Assembly (NCBI RefSeq): GCF_963678635.1 | Contig: NC_087071.1 | Span: forward strand, 9,099,842-9,163,841 | Source of the DNA: Symsagittifera roscoffensis | Lineage: Eukaryota > Xenacoelomorpha > Acoela > Convolutidae | Length of the DNA stretch: 64,000 nt | Direction of reading: 5' to 3' | In this document: positions 34,390-47,588 of the stretch, piece after piece | How positions within the stretch are numbered: the stretch's first letter is position 1 | How the letters are laid out: each line of letters starts with the position of its first letter | Notes under the pieces: model-generated | Told to the model about the DNA's origin: nothing | Databases searched by the model: none | What the model saw: only the letters and a program-made list of their open reading frames with translations | Program-made: the position numbers and the translations under genes

Positions 34390-37300
34390 GCATACGGTTT
34401 TTGCGATTGAACGAATACCTGCCAAGAACTGATGGCGGGATTGAGAGAAGCTGGAAAAGCTATCCCGGACACACCATCCAATGCTGTGGTGATTAATAGG
34501 CTGCCTGACAGCTATAAATATTTTGTGGTGCAGGCGTGTTTTCAAACAGCCAAGACATTTCCAGAGCTGGCAACTAGGTTGAAGAACTAGGATGACTCGA
34601 AGAAGGCTCGATGTGAAAAGAAGACGGGTGACATATCCATCTCTATACAAGCTGTGAAAAAAGTGTCAACTAGTGGCTACTATGTGTAGTAAGAATGAAA
34701 AATGGCGAGAGACCGCAAATCCAGAAGGTTGTCAAGCGCTCCACGCAGTGGGTCAAACGAGACAAGTGGGTCAGATGCAAATAAAAAAGGGTGCATCAAG
34801 TGTGTGCAACCTACACATATTTCAAGAGACTGCAAGGCAAGCTGGGGTCGTCAGAGTTCTTCAGTTGCTGTGCTACATTTTACTAATGAAAGCAGACTCT
34901 ATCATTGTGGATACGGGATTCATTGATCATCTGGTACAGTGCTGCTTTTTCAAGCTTTGAGAACCACAAAGGAATGCTGTCAATCATTGAGTGCAAGGGA
35001 TCATTAGATTTAGAAGTCAGAGCCTGCCACAATGTTGAGAGGAGCAACACCTTTCAAAATGTACTGTTCGTGCCGAGCTGCACCGGAAACTTGATTAGTA
35101 TGAGCCAAGCGATTGCTAGAGGGCCACGCTTCAGTTTTGTCGCTGATGCTTAACATCTGCTTGCACGAGATGACGACGCTGCTTGTTACTTGTTGTGAAG
35201 CTGCGTGGCAAGCCCTTCCTTTTGGAGTTCAAACTCCATCAGGTGATAACCGATGACCTTAGAAACAAAGACAAAAAGTATAGCAGTGATGCAACGCTGT
35301 GGCATCGTCGGCTGGAGCCCCTCAACCAGCAGGATGTTTCATCACTTGTCATTATGGGCGTTTGTCAAGCAAAGCTACCCAAGATAATCTGGTTGCAACA
35401 AATGTCGACAGTTGTGAAGATTCCTATCTTGTACTCCCACATTCAGCGACGAGAAGCACCTGTCACCGACGGAGACGCACTTCCACAAACCATCAAAAAT
35501 GAGCTATTTTACGTGTGCTCGATTGCCTGGCTCACTTTTTGGACCCTGGATCGAGGCAACAGACGAAATTTGGATCGAAAGGGTAAAGAACTAATTTTTT
35601 GGCTATGGCGAGGAGAGTAAAGCCTACTTGCTGATGGATCTAGAGACAGGAGGAGTGGTGCGAGCGAAAAGTGTTACATTCAACGTGGAAATCATTCCAG
35701 ACGATTTCAGGATTAACAGCTAGCCATTGCAAACCCCGGAACAATCAATCGAGATTCGCATTGATATTCAGCAAGCACTCGTGACAATGACCTGGCAAAT
35801 TACGAGCTACCAACACAGGATGATACTGTAGATTCCGTGGGGGCTACTGAAGAGCATCAGCTCGAGTAGGAGCAGTATGATTACATTCTACTGAGCAGGC
35901 AGCGCAGAAGTCCCATTGGACAAAAAACCCAAGTAATTGATGCGGACTGGTCTACACACATGCTTCAGTGATTGGAATCCAACAATCAAGCGGCTATTCA
36001 GAAGCACTGACTGGACATGAAAAGAAGCAGTGGCTTGCAGCCATTGCTTTGGAGGTGAAATATTGTAGCCATGGTAGCGTAGGCATTTGTTGAATGCCCT
36101 AAATTTCGCAGGTTTTTTCCTGGACGACGGGTTGTTGTTATGAAGAAAGATGCGTTGAGACAATTGGAGCAGTTCAAATGCCAAAATATAGTGAAAAATC
36201 TCCAGCCAGTGGAAGGAATTGACTTCAATGAGACCTTTACTCAGATCTGTAAGCCCAAAACAAAAAGGTTTTTACCGGCTCTGTGGGCTTAACACAAGAT
36301 GATCAACATCATCTGATGGATGTCAAGTCAGTTTTCCTCAAATCTCTAACAGATACGGTAATCATGGAGCAGCAAGAAGGGTTAAGCAGCTACAGCAACA
36401 AAATGTACTTGCTGCCGCGTAGTCCCCATGGACTGCGACAGGCAGGAAAAGACTTCTGTTTGTTCATGATGAGGAGAACAGATCAGGCAATGATATATGT
36501 GCTCGTTTTGGTAGTTGTTGGAACATTGGGATTATTAGGTGCAGACGTCCAGATGAAGTTGATAAGCCGAGTGACCGTCTCTCCGAGCAATTTCAGATGC
36601 ATGACAGAGTTTCATTTTTCTGGTTCCATAGAATGGCTGACTGCAAACCGATGGGCACAGCAGCAGACATCAGCGCGCAACTATAAAAATTTAACTGAAC
36701 TAAAGGTGGGTCAGCAGAGGTAGTGCCTATGAAGGCTGATGACTAGAGAATAATTACTGGCTCAATATTGTGACTAGCTAAGCGAACAAGGCAGGATTTT
36801 CCAACTTTTGTGACGCACCTCTCACGATGTTCTCATGGTTCCCAGAGAACACGGTCAGAGTGCAATGTGTTGCTGCAAAGAAGTTTCTTCGTTGTTTGAA
36901 GTGCAGCAGTGCTACAACAAGGTGATGGTGTGAAACGCCCTGGAACACCACACACTGACTGTGTTAGGAGATGTAGATGATAGAATGTCCAGAAATGGCT
37001 AAAATTTTCAGTTTTAAAGACAGTGACAGGAATCAGATAGATCACTGAAAAGCGACTAACTGCAGCAACATCTACCACTGAAGCTGATTACCAAGCAAGG
37101 ACAGCAACAGCAGTTGCTTAAGATCCTCAAATCTGCGATGCTTTCTCGATCATATGGGCCTGGTAAAGGAGGGAACAGTAGTCATTAAGGTGGAGAACCA
37201 GATCTGCATCAAGTAGTGAAATCTTCTTCTGATGCAGAATTGAAAGAAGCACATCGATGTGAAAAATAATACTTTGCTCGAGAAAGAATGGAACATGAGA

Positions 37301-37420
37301 TAGTTGAACTCTGTAAGCTGAATTGTTGACTGAAACCCTGAACAAGGCTCATGTGGATCAACATTGTCAATCCTTGATGGGTTGCAGCTTGCCTTGGACA
37401 AAGCCATATCAGCCTAAGTG
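34390..37420 (+). mobile_element. Degenerate Ty1/copia LTR retrotransposon (gag-pol remnants)
   Basis: In order along the + strand, in many frames: a gag piece (INRLPDSYKYFVVQA), a CCHC zinc knuckle (CIKCVQPTHISRDC), a protease active-site relic (IIVDTGFIDHLV), NVLFVPSCTGNLISMSQ, and a GAG-pre-integrase relic (ATLWHRRLEPLN). These are followed by the post-integrase FFGYGEESKAYLLMD and SVTFNVE, reverse transcriptase pieces (NFNETFT-like FNETFTQICKP, MDVKSVFLKS, GLRQAGKDF) and an RNase H relic (AATSTTEADYQA). This order is that of copia. Most of the integrase core and the YVDD box are not visible and I find no convincing LTRs. It is long dead. Confidence 0.85.
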
Positions 37421-37899
37421 TGGATGTTGATATCAGACCTTTTCAAGGGCAAACAGAATAAACTAAAAAAAATCAATTTGGGGGTCAAAAATTGTTCAAC
37501 TCAGACAAGCTCAACTAATGATATAAATCTGTTTAATTGGCCCGAAAATACTTAACTAGTTTTATTGTGGTGCTTAGTGTGTCATGTCATTCAAATGCAT
37601 TTTCTCAATTGATTCTTCAGGAATCACTGCCATGCTCCAATCCTCAGCTCAAACCTCAGAATCAATCTCAGTCCATAATCCTAGTTGCTCTAACTTTGAA
37701 CCTCAATTCCGTTTATCTGATCAGATAATAAAATATTCTTCTAGCCTAGACAAAAAACGTTCAATATCTCCCCTTAACAAATTTTGCGGCCAATTTCGAA
37801 AATATGTGATTAGTGCTGCAGTTCGTTTTTTTTAATTCAGCTTTTTTTGATTCGATCTATGCTGACACAGTGTTCTTGAAAAAGTCGTTTCCTTAATTT

Positions 37900-38400
37900 G
37901 AGAACGCCGGGAGGTTGATTGCTCTACATTACGATCAGAGGTCAAAACGTGAAAGTGTACACTGGATAGGCCCACTATTTTTAGTTTATAAGTTCGGTAT
38001 CCCAGAGACAACACAATAAACATGTTTCGAACATTAAGTGGATTCCACTTACAAAAGTGCCTTAGGTTTTGCGTACAAAAGCCGGTAACATAAGTACAAA
38101 TACCTGTATAATTAGTTTTTCTGGATTCTGCAACTGTGTATGGAATGTAAGAAGAACCCGCAAACTTTGAAAGCGGAGTCCGCTAATGTAAGCGGATACC
38201 GCAAACTGTAAATGGATTCCAAATTTTGTTTATTTCCGGACTTGAATTTGAACTATTAAAAGCTAGCGCTGGAATTCTTATATTTAACAACGCGAAAATT
38301 AAAAGCAAGGAATTAAGCATTCGCAGCGGAATCCACGAACAATTCTTAAAGCATTGGTCAACCAAATAGCTGGATGTCACTCGTTAATATTTGAGATACA
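37900..38400 (+). repeat. Dispersed repeat D, copy 2
   Basis: Matches 7968-8360 in the same orientation with many substitutions and again rich in GGATTCC/GGAATCC. The distal GAGATCGAA part of the family lies at about 40370-40480, so roughly 1.9 kb separates parts that are adjacent near 8.5 kb, suggesting a later insertion. Confidence 0.7.
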
Positions 38401-39186
38401 TATCCCAGCAAGGTGTTTTTCAGATCATAGTTCTGAAATCACTCACCGCTTAAATTCGTTTTTTGGAGTTAATGTGTTGAGAGTCTTTGCAAAAAAAAAA
38501 CGCACAATATATTGGCAATTTATTACAGTATTTGGAAATCTATCCCGCCCAAATTCTGATCTAGGTGGTGGAGAGTGAATTTAAATCACAAAGGCAATAT
38601 TTTGGATGAGATTATAAAAAGAATTCAAATCATGAGGGCAGTTTTAAAGATAATTCGAGAGTGAAATCAAATCCTGAGGGCAGTAATTTAGACGAGATGA
38701 AAGCACACCAAGTGTACACCATGGGTACTAGTATGATAAAAAGCTGGGTTCCTGGACTCCTCGAAAAAGCAACTATGATAGAGAGTTACCGCGTGCGTAT
38801 AGAATGTAATAGAAAAATATTTTGTAGAAAACTATTCTTTTCAAAAATTTCGAAAAATATACTGAGTCAGGAAATTGTCAGATTGAGAAACGCGAAAATC
38901 ATACTGTTTAGATCGAGGAACATGGTCGCTTCTTTACGATATAACCCCCAAAAGTGTTGTTTTATCTAACTTAAAAATTGGTGAGAGGGGAGGTTTTAGT
39001 AAAAAACAAACAAGAAAAATTGTTTAAAAAAATGATGCGACATCTTCTTGGCTTGCCCACTCAGAAAGTTTAAACGAACAATTTATAACAACAAAAGTCT
39101 TTTTATTTTTGTTAAAGGTGAAAATTTAAGGTTAGAGAAATCAAAAAGTACATTATATTCGATGAAAACGAAATCGATGAAGATGA
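38401..39186. other. Non-coding stretch, nothing recognised
   Basis: A 102-codon frame at 38661-38969 has no recognisable features and is probably chance. A weak direct repeat of AATC.(T/A)GAGGGCAGT lies near 38630-38690. Confidence 0.35.
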
Positions 39187-39265
39187 AATTTGAACCCTCG
39201 CACGAATACTTATTCGCACATGATAGATTCGCAGTCCAGAGCTTTAACCACTCGGCCGCCTGGTT
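39187..39265 (-). tRNA. tRNA-Ser-like sequence, probably a pseudogene or SINE head
   Basis: On the minus strand: a D-arm/A-box GGCCGAGTGGTTAAAGC, an anticodon arm TGGACTGCGAATCTA, a long variable arm hairpin (GTGCGAATA..TATTCGTGC) as in serine tRNAs, and a T-arm/B-box GGTTCAAATTT. The anticodon would read GCG, one base from the serine GCT, and neither the T-stem nor the acceptor stem pairs properly. Both internal pol III promoter boxes are recognisable. Confidence 0.55.
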
Positions 39266-40645
39266 TTAAAACAACGTAACGCCAGCAATACTGAGCGAAC
39301 GATATATACAATAAGAATGATTCAATGACCTTTTAAACTAGCATTTAAACACTAAATTTTATGTTCAAAGAGTAAGCAACCGGCTGCGATGTAAAAGCTT
39401 TTTTCTGATTTTCATCTATTGCAATTGGTAATTTCTACCATGGGAAACTAAGAAAAAAAATAGGGTCAGTTAACCGAAAAAAAAAGAAAGTTTCATCATC
39501 TGGATCGTCGGGAAAACAAGTTCACTTCTGTGATTTTTTTTTCAAAATTGTGGACGTTTACAAAAAACTGATGTCTTAAAATCGAGAAAAATATTTTTAA
39601 AGCAGGTCAGAGTTTAAGTTTTATTGGTTGATAAATTAAGTTTTTTGATACGTAGTTGTTTTGTCAGAGTGACACCAAATTCTTTTTGTTTTGTGCAATG
39701 TTCAGAGTCCTGAAAGTAAAGATTGTTGCTAACGAAAATTTTTTCATAAAGGAGTCAGAAACGCTTACAGTTTACTTCAGTTTTATGCAAAATTGGGTCA
39801 GTAACAATTATAGTTGAATAGATAGTGACCGGCAAGAATTTAATAAACTCTTGTGAAATTTTCTCAATATTATCATCTTGCTCCTTGAAAAACTTAGACT
39901 CAGTGACCAAAAAACTTCATATGTTCTTTAATTGCGAATACTACTGAGTCAAAATAAAACTTATGCTTGAGCTTGACTGTGTTTTTATATGATGGTCGGT
40001 CCAGTCGAAACTAACTTTTTTGCGCTCTTATTTTGAAATTTTTGGCTTTTCGCTATACCTGATAGAGATTCATGGTATTTGATCTTTTGAGTCTTTTCTA
40101 CAGGGTACATGGGGTTGCTAAAGGACTAGTTCAAGAGGCCTTTTTTACTGACAAAAGTGTACATTTTTCTGGTTTGTTGTGTGTCGGAATGTTTCAGGAT
40201 GGTGGTTAGACATTAGATTAGATTTTTTACCTATTCAGTTTTTAAACTCAAGAAGCTAACTGTTATCTGGATGGGGTCACGGAGCATATGGTCTCTCAGT
40301 TCGATAAGGGTAATCTTTAGGCTCTACGGCAATAAAAAGATACGTTTCCTTGATGAGGAAAAAACTGGAATTGAGATCAAAACAAATTGAGATCGTGTTT
40401 TTGACATGCATTGAGATCGAAGTTGTGACAGGAAATGAGATGAAACTTTGATATTTCATCTGGCAGCTGATCAAATAGTTATTGATATTAAAGTTGCCGT
40501 TGACCCCCTTGTAACTAAATGATACAATATAAAACGCTACTACATTAATTTATTCATGTAATTGGAATCTGCCGGAAGGGGTCGAGCAGAGTAGGTCCAA
40601 CACGAATATTTTGGCCGAAATGGGCCGAGCAAAATAAGTCCAACA
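39266..40645. other. Non-coding stretch with GAGATCGAA-type repeat near 40370-40480
   Basis: No gene. The stretch 40370-40480 resembles 8560-8775. The remainder is AT-rich and unassigned. Confidence 0.35.
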
Positions 40646-40733
40646 CAGTCGAAACATAGGTCGAGCTTATTCGCAACATAGGTTGAGCACAGTCGAAACA
40701 TAGGTCGAGTACAGTCAAAATATAGGTCAAGCA
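40646..40733. repeat. Tandem array, four 22-base units
   Basis: Four imperfect units of the type CAGTCGAAACATAGGTCGAGCA, with looser related units just upstream from about 40575. Confidence 0.85.
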
Positions 40734-42055
40734 CATTGACCATTAAACAAAGAATGTCTGAAAAAATCTAAAAGTTCTCCGAAACGTTCTGTTTTAAATC
40801 TCAACAATTAAAAATAAGGATAATTATGACTAAAACAATTTCAAACTAAATTATACAAAAATAAAAAAAAACAATGAATAGGTAAACAATCAATGAACTT
40901 GTGCACTACTACTAATCATTAGACTAAAAATCAGAGTATGAATTTTCTGATAATTTTCAGTCTTAAAACTATTTTAGTCAGACAGACAAAGTACACAAGC
41001 TCACCACATTAAACGCTAAAAAAAGAAATTAACTAGTAATCATCAGTGTTTGGTCCGAAATTACAGCAAAATTTCATAATTTCACGATTCAAGATTTCAA
41101 AAAAACTTTTCTAACGTAATTTTTTCTCATGTCAAATTGCAATGATTACCAGTTCAATGCTTATTCATGAAAGTCAAAGAAAATATTAAGGGAATCAAAT
41201 AAAAATATTAAGGGAATCAAATAAACGTATAAAATCAAACATTTTATAGATATTTATTAATTATTTGCTTGGTGGGATTTAAAAATTAGTAATTGGCCGT
41301 GATTAAATTTTATTTCTACAAATCCATTCTTTTTAGCAAAAAAGGAAGAAAGATGTGTAAGGATGTGTGTAATCTGCTTACAGCATCACTTGAATGTGTA
41401 ATGACGCATGCACCATTCAGCTGTCTGCATGCAACCAATGTTCTTCCATCGCAGATATGATTGAATAATACGCAATAAAAAGCTTCGAGCGGCCTTAAAA
41501 ATGGACGTATTTTCCAATTTTTTTTGCTTATATAAGCCTTATACAGATGCAGCTTGCAAAATACTCCGGTATATATGTATTTTCAATGTGCATGTAGCTA
41601 GATCAACATATTTGCTGATTATATACAAGACTGCCACGAGAAGGCCTACACCTGGTCCCAATGTAAATCTTAAGCAAATTTTTAAGGCCAACAACAAATT
41701 CATAACCGCAAACATTGAAAGAGGAAAACAATTCAAATCAAAGATAAATCAAAAAAGTTAAACGAATTTTTACAAAAATGGCGGAAGCTAAAAGAAAGCA
41801 ACTACATAGTGTGAAAATACTAAAAGCTGGTCCAACTTTGCTCAAAGTTGAGCCCATTTAGCTTCTTTGAAAAAATCGATGTCGAACACAATTGACATTT
41901 TTTTCGATTGAAACTTCTTTCAGCCGAGAAAACTTCTCGGTAGAACTTATTAGGAAAGAATTTTAGTTTTGGTCGAATGCACTTTGTTTGCGCAGAATCG
42001 CAAACATTTTTCCTGGTTAGGGCAAAACAGCGCAATTAATTTGCTCCCGCAAAGT
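40734..42055. other. Non-coding stretch, nothing recognised
   Basis: AT-rich. A 33-base phrase AAATATTAAGGGAATCAAATAAA is doubled near 41180-41225. The 86-codon frame at 41501-41761 has no recognisable features. Confidence 0.35.
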
Positions 42056-42334
42056 CGCAACATACCCATTTTGAGTAGCAATGGTAGCAAGATTACTTTT
42101 TTTGGGTCGCGCAACGCCGCAACATATCTGTTTTGGGTCATGCAACGAAAAATATTTTGGGCGCCTAAAAGTAGCAACATACCCAGTTTGAGTCGCATTG
42201 GTCGCAACATACCTTTTTTGGGTCACGCAAAGTCGCAACTTGCCCATTTTGAGTCACAATGGTTGCAACATACCCAATTTGGGTCGCTATGATCGCAACA
42301 TACCCATTTGGAGTCGCATTGGTAGCAACATAGG
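42056..42334. repeat. 30-base minisatellite, about nine units
   Basis: Diverged units of the type GCAACATACCCATTTTGGGTCGCAATGGTC; two adjacent clean units measure 30 bases each. Some units alternate between GAGTCGCA and GGGTCGCG forms. Open frames on both strands through this array follow from the period being a multiple of three. Confidence 0.85.
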
Positions 42335-43529
42335 TTCACGAAACCGACCCGGCTAATGAAGTTGCGACATTCTTAATTTTCCTGAAGAGCAAACTTAACT
42401 CTTTACAAAGAAAGGCAATTTCGTCTTCATTTCAATCAAACACAATTTCAGAGATTTTTGAAGAATGTGAGGGTGTTGACCCAATTTCTTTGCTCCAAGG
42501 AGTAAGCGCTTACCGATTTGAGATTTTTTCATTTAATTTGAAGCAATATTTGAGCGGTTTGAGCAGTTTTTAGACAATGGCGCTCAAAATCTTGCTTCAA
42601 AAAATGTGAAGCTTTGAAAACACAATTTATTTAAAAAATCCGCCACATCAGGGATTTTTGTTTTCACGTAAGGAAGTAGCAGAAGCAAAAGTATATTTTT
42701 CAGCTTTTCCAAGTTGTTTTTATCGAAGTTACCGAGAAAAAAGCTAAAATTTATCAAAAAATAGCTTTATCTCGATAACTACGAAATTCTGGATGTTCAT
42801 ATTTCCCCAGGAAAATCCTGAAACCAAGAGTCTTCCGTTGATTTTTAATCATCAGGTAAAAGAAAATTTTTAAAACAGAAAAAGTTATAGTTAGAAAAAT
42901 ATTTGAACAGTTCGATTTTTTGACTAAAACAATCAATTGAATTTGTGGTAAAAGGCAATATATAAATGAGTTACTTTTTTTCAATGTCGGCTACTAGGTT
43001 TTCAATTGGCTAGATAACTTGCAGGTTCTAGATTTTAGTGAATTTTTGGTTTGCAAACTAATTCACAAAGTCAACCAGGACTGGATCTTGTAGGTTTCCC
43101 AACAGTTTGAAAGAAGACTATTCGTTTAAAAAAGCTTCCGAATGTATTTTTGCTCATACTTTTTACAAATTTTAAAAATTTGTATTAACAGTTTTCATAA
43201 ACAGTGGGGAGTTTAGGTTTTTTCAAAATTGATTTGACACTTTTTCGGCCTTTTTCTGAATTATATGAAACTTAAAAGTTTCTTTTGTAATATGAAAAAA
43301 GAGTTTAATGGAATGTAAAGACTGCATTCCATACAGCATAATAGCACACTATAGCTGCAGTAGCAGTCTTATACTTGGCGCCTAGAAACATAGTGTGTTA
43401 GTTTCGTTAGAATACCACATTGTTTTCCAAGTCACATTTTGACAAACTCTACATGACTACCAAATAAAAACTTACAATTAACAAAAATATTCAATACTTG
43501 CATACAGGCTTTACATTTAAGTTACAGGC
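42335..43529. other. Non-coding stretch, nothing recognised
   Basis: AT-rich; no gene or repeat recognised. Confidence 0.35.
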
Positions 43530-45570
43530 GTTTAATTTAAAATTACTATTAGAAGCACTAGACTTTAACTTTTAAATGTACTGTTTTAGATAAATTTAGA
43601 AACAAATTGTTCGCTTATAACAGTTTATTAAAAATATCAAGGTCAGATATTAATTTCTCGAACGTGCAATCTAAAGCTGTTAATTTTGTGTCATCAGTAA
43701 AGATGACTATATATGACAAATTGCATGACAAAGGAAGGTTGTTAATTTAGTTAACAAATTGATCCGGGTGAAACACCAAATGTTATCTCCTTCGATTGAT
43801 CATTGTGGAACACCACATGTTATCTCCTTTCAACAAAAATTAACACCATGAATTTCTATCTACTGTAAGCGGTTGCATAGATAAGTGTCTAACCTATACT
43901 TCTTCAACTTGTTTTTAAATACAACGTGGTCAATTTTATCGGAAGTTTTTTTAAATCCAAGAGAATGCTGTAAATTTCATCAGATGACAATGATATTTTC
44001 ATTCAATCAATTAGCTCTGCAGCATCGACTCAAGTGTGTTTGTTGTGGTAGATGTATTGTTTTGTACATAAAAACGAGAATTTCTCAAGATAGGAGAACA
44101 TGCGATTGTACATTACTCGTTTAAATCCAAACAATAAAAAAATTAAAATTCAGTAATTATTTTCATTTATCTTTGAACCTTCCTTCTGATGAGGGAAGAA
44201 TTTTACTTCATAAACGTTCTAAGGAAAGACGTCTCCGGAAAGAAAAACTGGATGAAGAAAAAATAGATAAGGGTCAATAATTGCTTAAGAAATCTTTATA
44301 AATATTTTACTAATGTGTTTGTTACCTGCAGAGTGTTTTTAAAGTAAATTGTATTTATGTCATTTATATTCCTTGTATCATTTTTTTAGATTTGAGATGA
44401 AAAAGGGAACGTTTTCAAAATCTGGTTAATTGGTCTAGCAACATTGAAGTTTTTTCTTAATTTTCAACCAGTTGTGAAAAAAGTATTGAACTTATTCGCA
44501 GTATCCGTATCATTGAGATTCTCAAACTCATTGACACAAGCAAATAAAGTTGGAATTTTGTTGGTTTCAATGTTTCGACACTGATGTTATTGATTAGTTC
44601 ATAAGTTTGTTTTGAGTCACAGATGCAAACTTATTTTTTACTTAGTTTTACTGCTTTTAGCTTGTTAAACTTCCTTCTCATCCTGTTCTCTTAGCCTTGT
44701 GGTTTTTTTCAAAAACCATTACAGCTAATCTGAGTAAGTTTGCAGCGTTTATGCGCCTCATTTCGTTTTTTTCGAGATGAGTATGTTTTTAAGAGTCTGT
44801 TGATGAAAAAACTGGTCGCGTTTTTTTGGGTTATTGCGCGTTCAAGCGATGCAATTTTATTAAGAACATTTTCAAATAATCTCTTGAAAAAGAAAATACT
44901 TCATCTGGGCTTTGCCTTCATCTGACTTAAACCATTCATTTCTACAAGATTCAAAGTGTCATCGGCGTATTCAAGCAACTGACTTATTTTATTGGGATTT
45001 GCAAGGAGAGATATATCTCGAAACAGAATTTTATCGTTTGATCTATCGCTTACTGTTTTCCATTCTAAAGTTATAGGATATTGATTAGATAGATTTTCAT
45101 AATTCAGGTTTTTTCCTGGCAATGGTATATTCTGCTATATGAAGTGATTCAAACAAGCTTGCGTACTTTCTGTAACACGAGTTGGTTTATTACTAGAAAT
45201 CTTTTGATGATATACTGTTACAGTGAATATGAACAAGTAGATTGTCCTGCATAGTATCTATGTTGAAACGCTTTGTAAAAAAATGGCCTAGTTTTAGGTT
45301 TTCGTTCTCTGCCGACTATCATTTATGTAGCCTTTTGTTTTTTGTATGAAACAGAAAACGGGATCTTGTTTAAAATTTTTTGAATTTCAAAAAGTATAAC
45401 TACATCAAATGGCGTTTCGATATGTTTAGGTATTCAACAGGTTCTAAATTTTTGAATCCTTGCTTTTCCACCATGAGTATTTCTATTTTAGACGTGGAAT
45501 TGGTTATAACCATTCGTTAACCAACTCTCAGATTTGTCATTTTGTAAAAACTTGTTTCAGTCAGACATAA
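43530..45570 (-). mobile_element. Degenerate non-LTR retrotransposon (LINE) ORF2
   Basis: On the minus strand: an endonuclease-like relic near 45400-45560 (GYNQFH, a DVVILFEIQK segment), linker parts (44901-45122), ANKFNTFFT near 44500, then reverse transcriptase motifs. The latter are DFKKTSDKIDHVVFKNKLKKY near 43900, EITCGVPQ near 43830 and IFTDDTKLT near 43690 (FADDT box with A to T), followed by NNLFLNLSKT. The frame is broken many times. The order and the DDT box fit the Jockey/CR1/RTE-like group. No tail is identified. Confidence 0.75.
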
Positions 45571-47340
45571 TAATTCGGGTGGACACTCAAGACTTAGTAT
45601 AGACAATTGTTCGTAGTGAGGTTCGAGTGATGGAATATTCATATGAAAATAATTGCTTTACATGTTTTAGATGAAGCTAAACCCAAACGGGTAGTACCAC
45701 TTAAGCAACTAAAACTAGGCATCGATGTTTTCGATAAGCTCGGAAGGAAACGTTCGATGTCTTTTTTAATTGCTTCTTACTGTGGTTATTATTTGTCTTG
45801 TCCTGTCTACTCACTTTATGTCCTTATTAATTTGTTCTTTTTTCTTTTTGTTTAAAACTCTTTCACAACTACTGGTAGGAGCGCCATTAGCTCTGCAATG
45901 TTTTCAGTTAACTTATTATAAGGATTGACTTCTTGGACTGGCAATAAATTCAGCTACTGTTTTTTCACACTAGGCAATATAATTGTATCTGGTTTGCGAG
46001 TTCATAGAGGAGGTCCAAAAGGAGTTTCCAGAGTAATACGTCCCAAGGAGGCAATTTAAGCTGATTTTTTAGGGTGAAATCTGTAGTAACCCAGTCTTCA
46101 AATTCATCAATTGAAGTTACAATAATAGCCTCTAGCTCAGGTAGGTTCTGCTTGTAGCAATGCACCTCTTGCTTTTGTGTAAAATCTAAGAGCCAAAATC
46201 GTCTCGCTTCCGCTTCTAGGACTCTGTCAATCCTCTGTCATATTTGGATGACCAATATGATTAACCACACTTTTTAGCCAACTGCGTCCCTGCCAGATGA
46301 TGTCACGATGTGTTTGATCAACAAAATTTACTAATATCGGGCATACCTTCGTGGTCCTACGGATGGCAAGCTGCAGCATTTAATGGATTGACATTTGTAA
46401 TAGTCGCTGGACTGTTCAGATCTGCATTGTAAAAGTTTAAACTTGGCCTTTACGAAATTGTCTCGAGTTCGATAACTCTTTCGACCATCTCAAAAAATCC
46501 ATTTGTGTTGGCAATGATTCGTCTTTGTATCTGAATTTGACTTTCCGGTAAACCATTGATTTCTTTTCCTTCTAGTATAATGCATAATTGTATTGATCAT
46601 GAATTAACATAAGCTTCTTCATTGTTCAAGGATCTTCACCTTCAATTTGATCTATTTTTGAATCTTCAAGTTAATTGAACTGGATTCAGTTTAAAGTCTA
46701 GACTTTAACTGCCCATTTATTGGTAAAAATTCAGAAACCTCCCGGCTTAGAAAAAAAATAGTTCGACATGCGAATTTTTTAAACCTCGAATCGCCTGCAC
46801 AGAAAAACTCAAACTTCCGGCTGAGTGATTTGGTCAATAAAATAATTAAAACCTTTCAACGGGCTTACTACTTCTAATAAACGGAAAAAAAACTGTCAAC
46901 GTCGTTTCTCGCTTATTCAATAATCTCGGACAAAATCACAAAGAAGACCATTTTTGAGTTGATTTTACCTTTTTGAAGTTCAATTTTTTAAATCAAAAAC
47001 TGCGAAATCTCAATCAAATATTGATTAGCCGCGAAAAATGGTGTGAGCAAAAAGAATATCAACTTACTGATCCTAAATAATCGGAATTCCGCAAGTTTTT
47101 GCTGCTTGCTGTAAAAATAATGGCCTCAATTACCAAAATAATCGTGAAATAAGAAACGGTTGATAAAAAAATGTTTGCCACAAATTCCACCCTATAAACT
47201 AAAATTTATAAACCAATTTCAGTATGCTTTTGTTGAAGATGAAAAAACAATTCTACAAAATTAATTTCTGAGATTATTACTTGGATATTTGATGACTTTT
47301 TGTTCGACGGTTTTTATCAAACTTGAAAGTTTTTTTGCAG
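45571..47340. other. Non-coding stretch, possibly more retroelement debris
   Basis: A minus-strand frame at 45965-46165 (LPELEAIIVTSIDEFEDW...) loosely recalls a retroelement gag region or LINE ORF1, but I cannot support a call. The remainder is unassigned. Confidence 0.3.
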
Positions 47341-47588
47341 GCCATGGTCTAGGATAGTTAATACATTGAAATCAATTTTTTTTCAACTCGAATATGCTGG
47401 TGAACTTTACAAATTGATGCTTTTGCTTCGTTTAGCACACAAATCATATGCAGCCGTGGCAAGTCATGTGATCGGAGTATTCTGTGCTTTTGGATCGTGC
47501 CTCGTTTTTGCAATAGGGATATGTGCCAAATCAGTTCGGCGAAACAAAGCAATAATGATTTCGGGCATTATTAGCGGACTTACAGCAG
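47341..47588 (+). CDS. Probable host exon: second and third transmembrane segments of a tetraspan protein
   Basis: A strong acceptor (GTTTTTTTGCAG) ends at 47340 and a donor GTAAAG starts at 47589. In the only open phase the exon gives 82 residues. First comes a loop part (PWSRIVNTLK... LEYAGELYKL), then a hydrophobic segment (SHVIGVFCAFGSCLVFAIGICA), a short basic loop (KSVRRNK) and the start of another hydrophobic segment (AIMISGIISGLTA). That is the helix 2 - short inner loop - helix 3 pattern of claudin-like four-helix proteins. The last codon is split and completed by the exon at 47932. Confidence 0.6.

Noticed and set aside
36283-36723. A functional host gene
   Set aside because: The translation is a copia reverse transcriptase relic (MDVKSVFLKS, GLRQAGKDF) with many frame breaks around it.
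42017-42292. Long open frames on both strands over 42.0-42.3 kb
   Set aside because: Produced by the 30-base minisatellite, whose period is a multiple of three.
45965-46165. BEL/Pao gag fragment
   Set aside because: Only a loose resemblance over 60 residues and no pol gene nearby in the right order.
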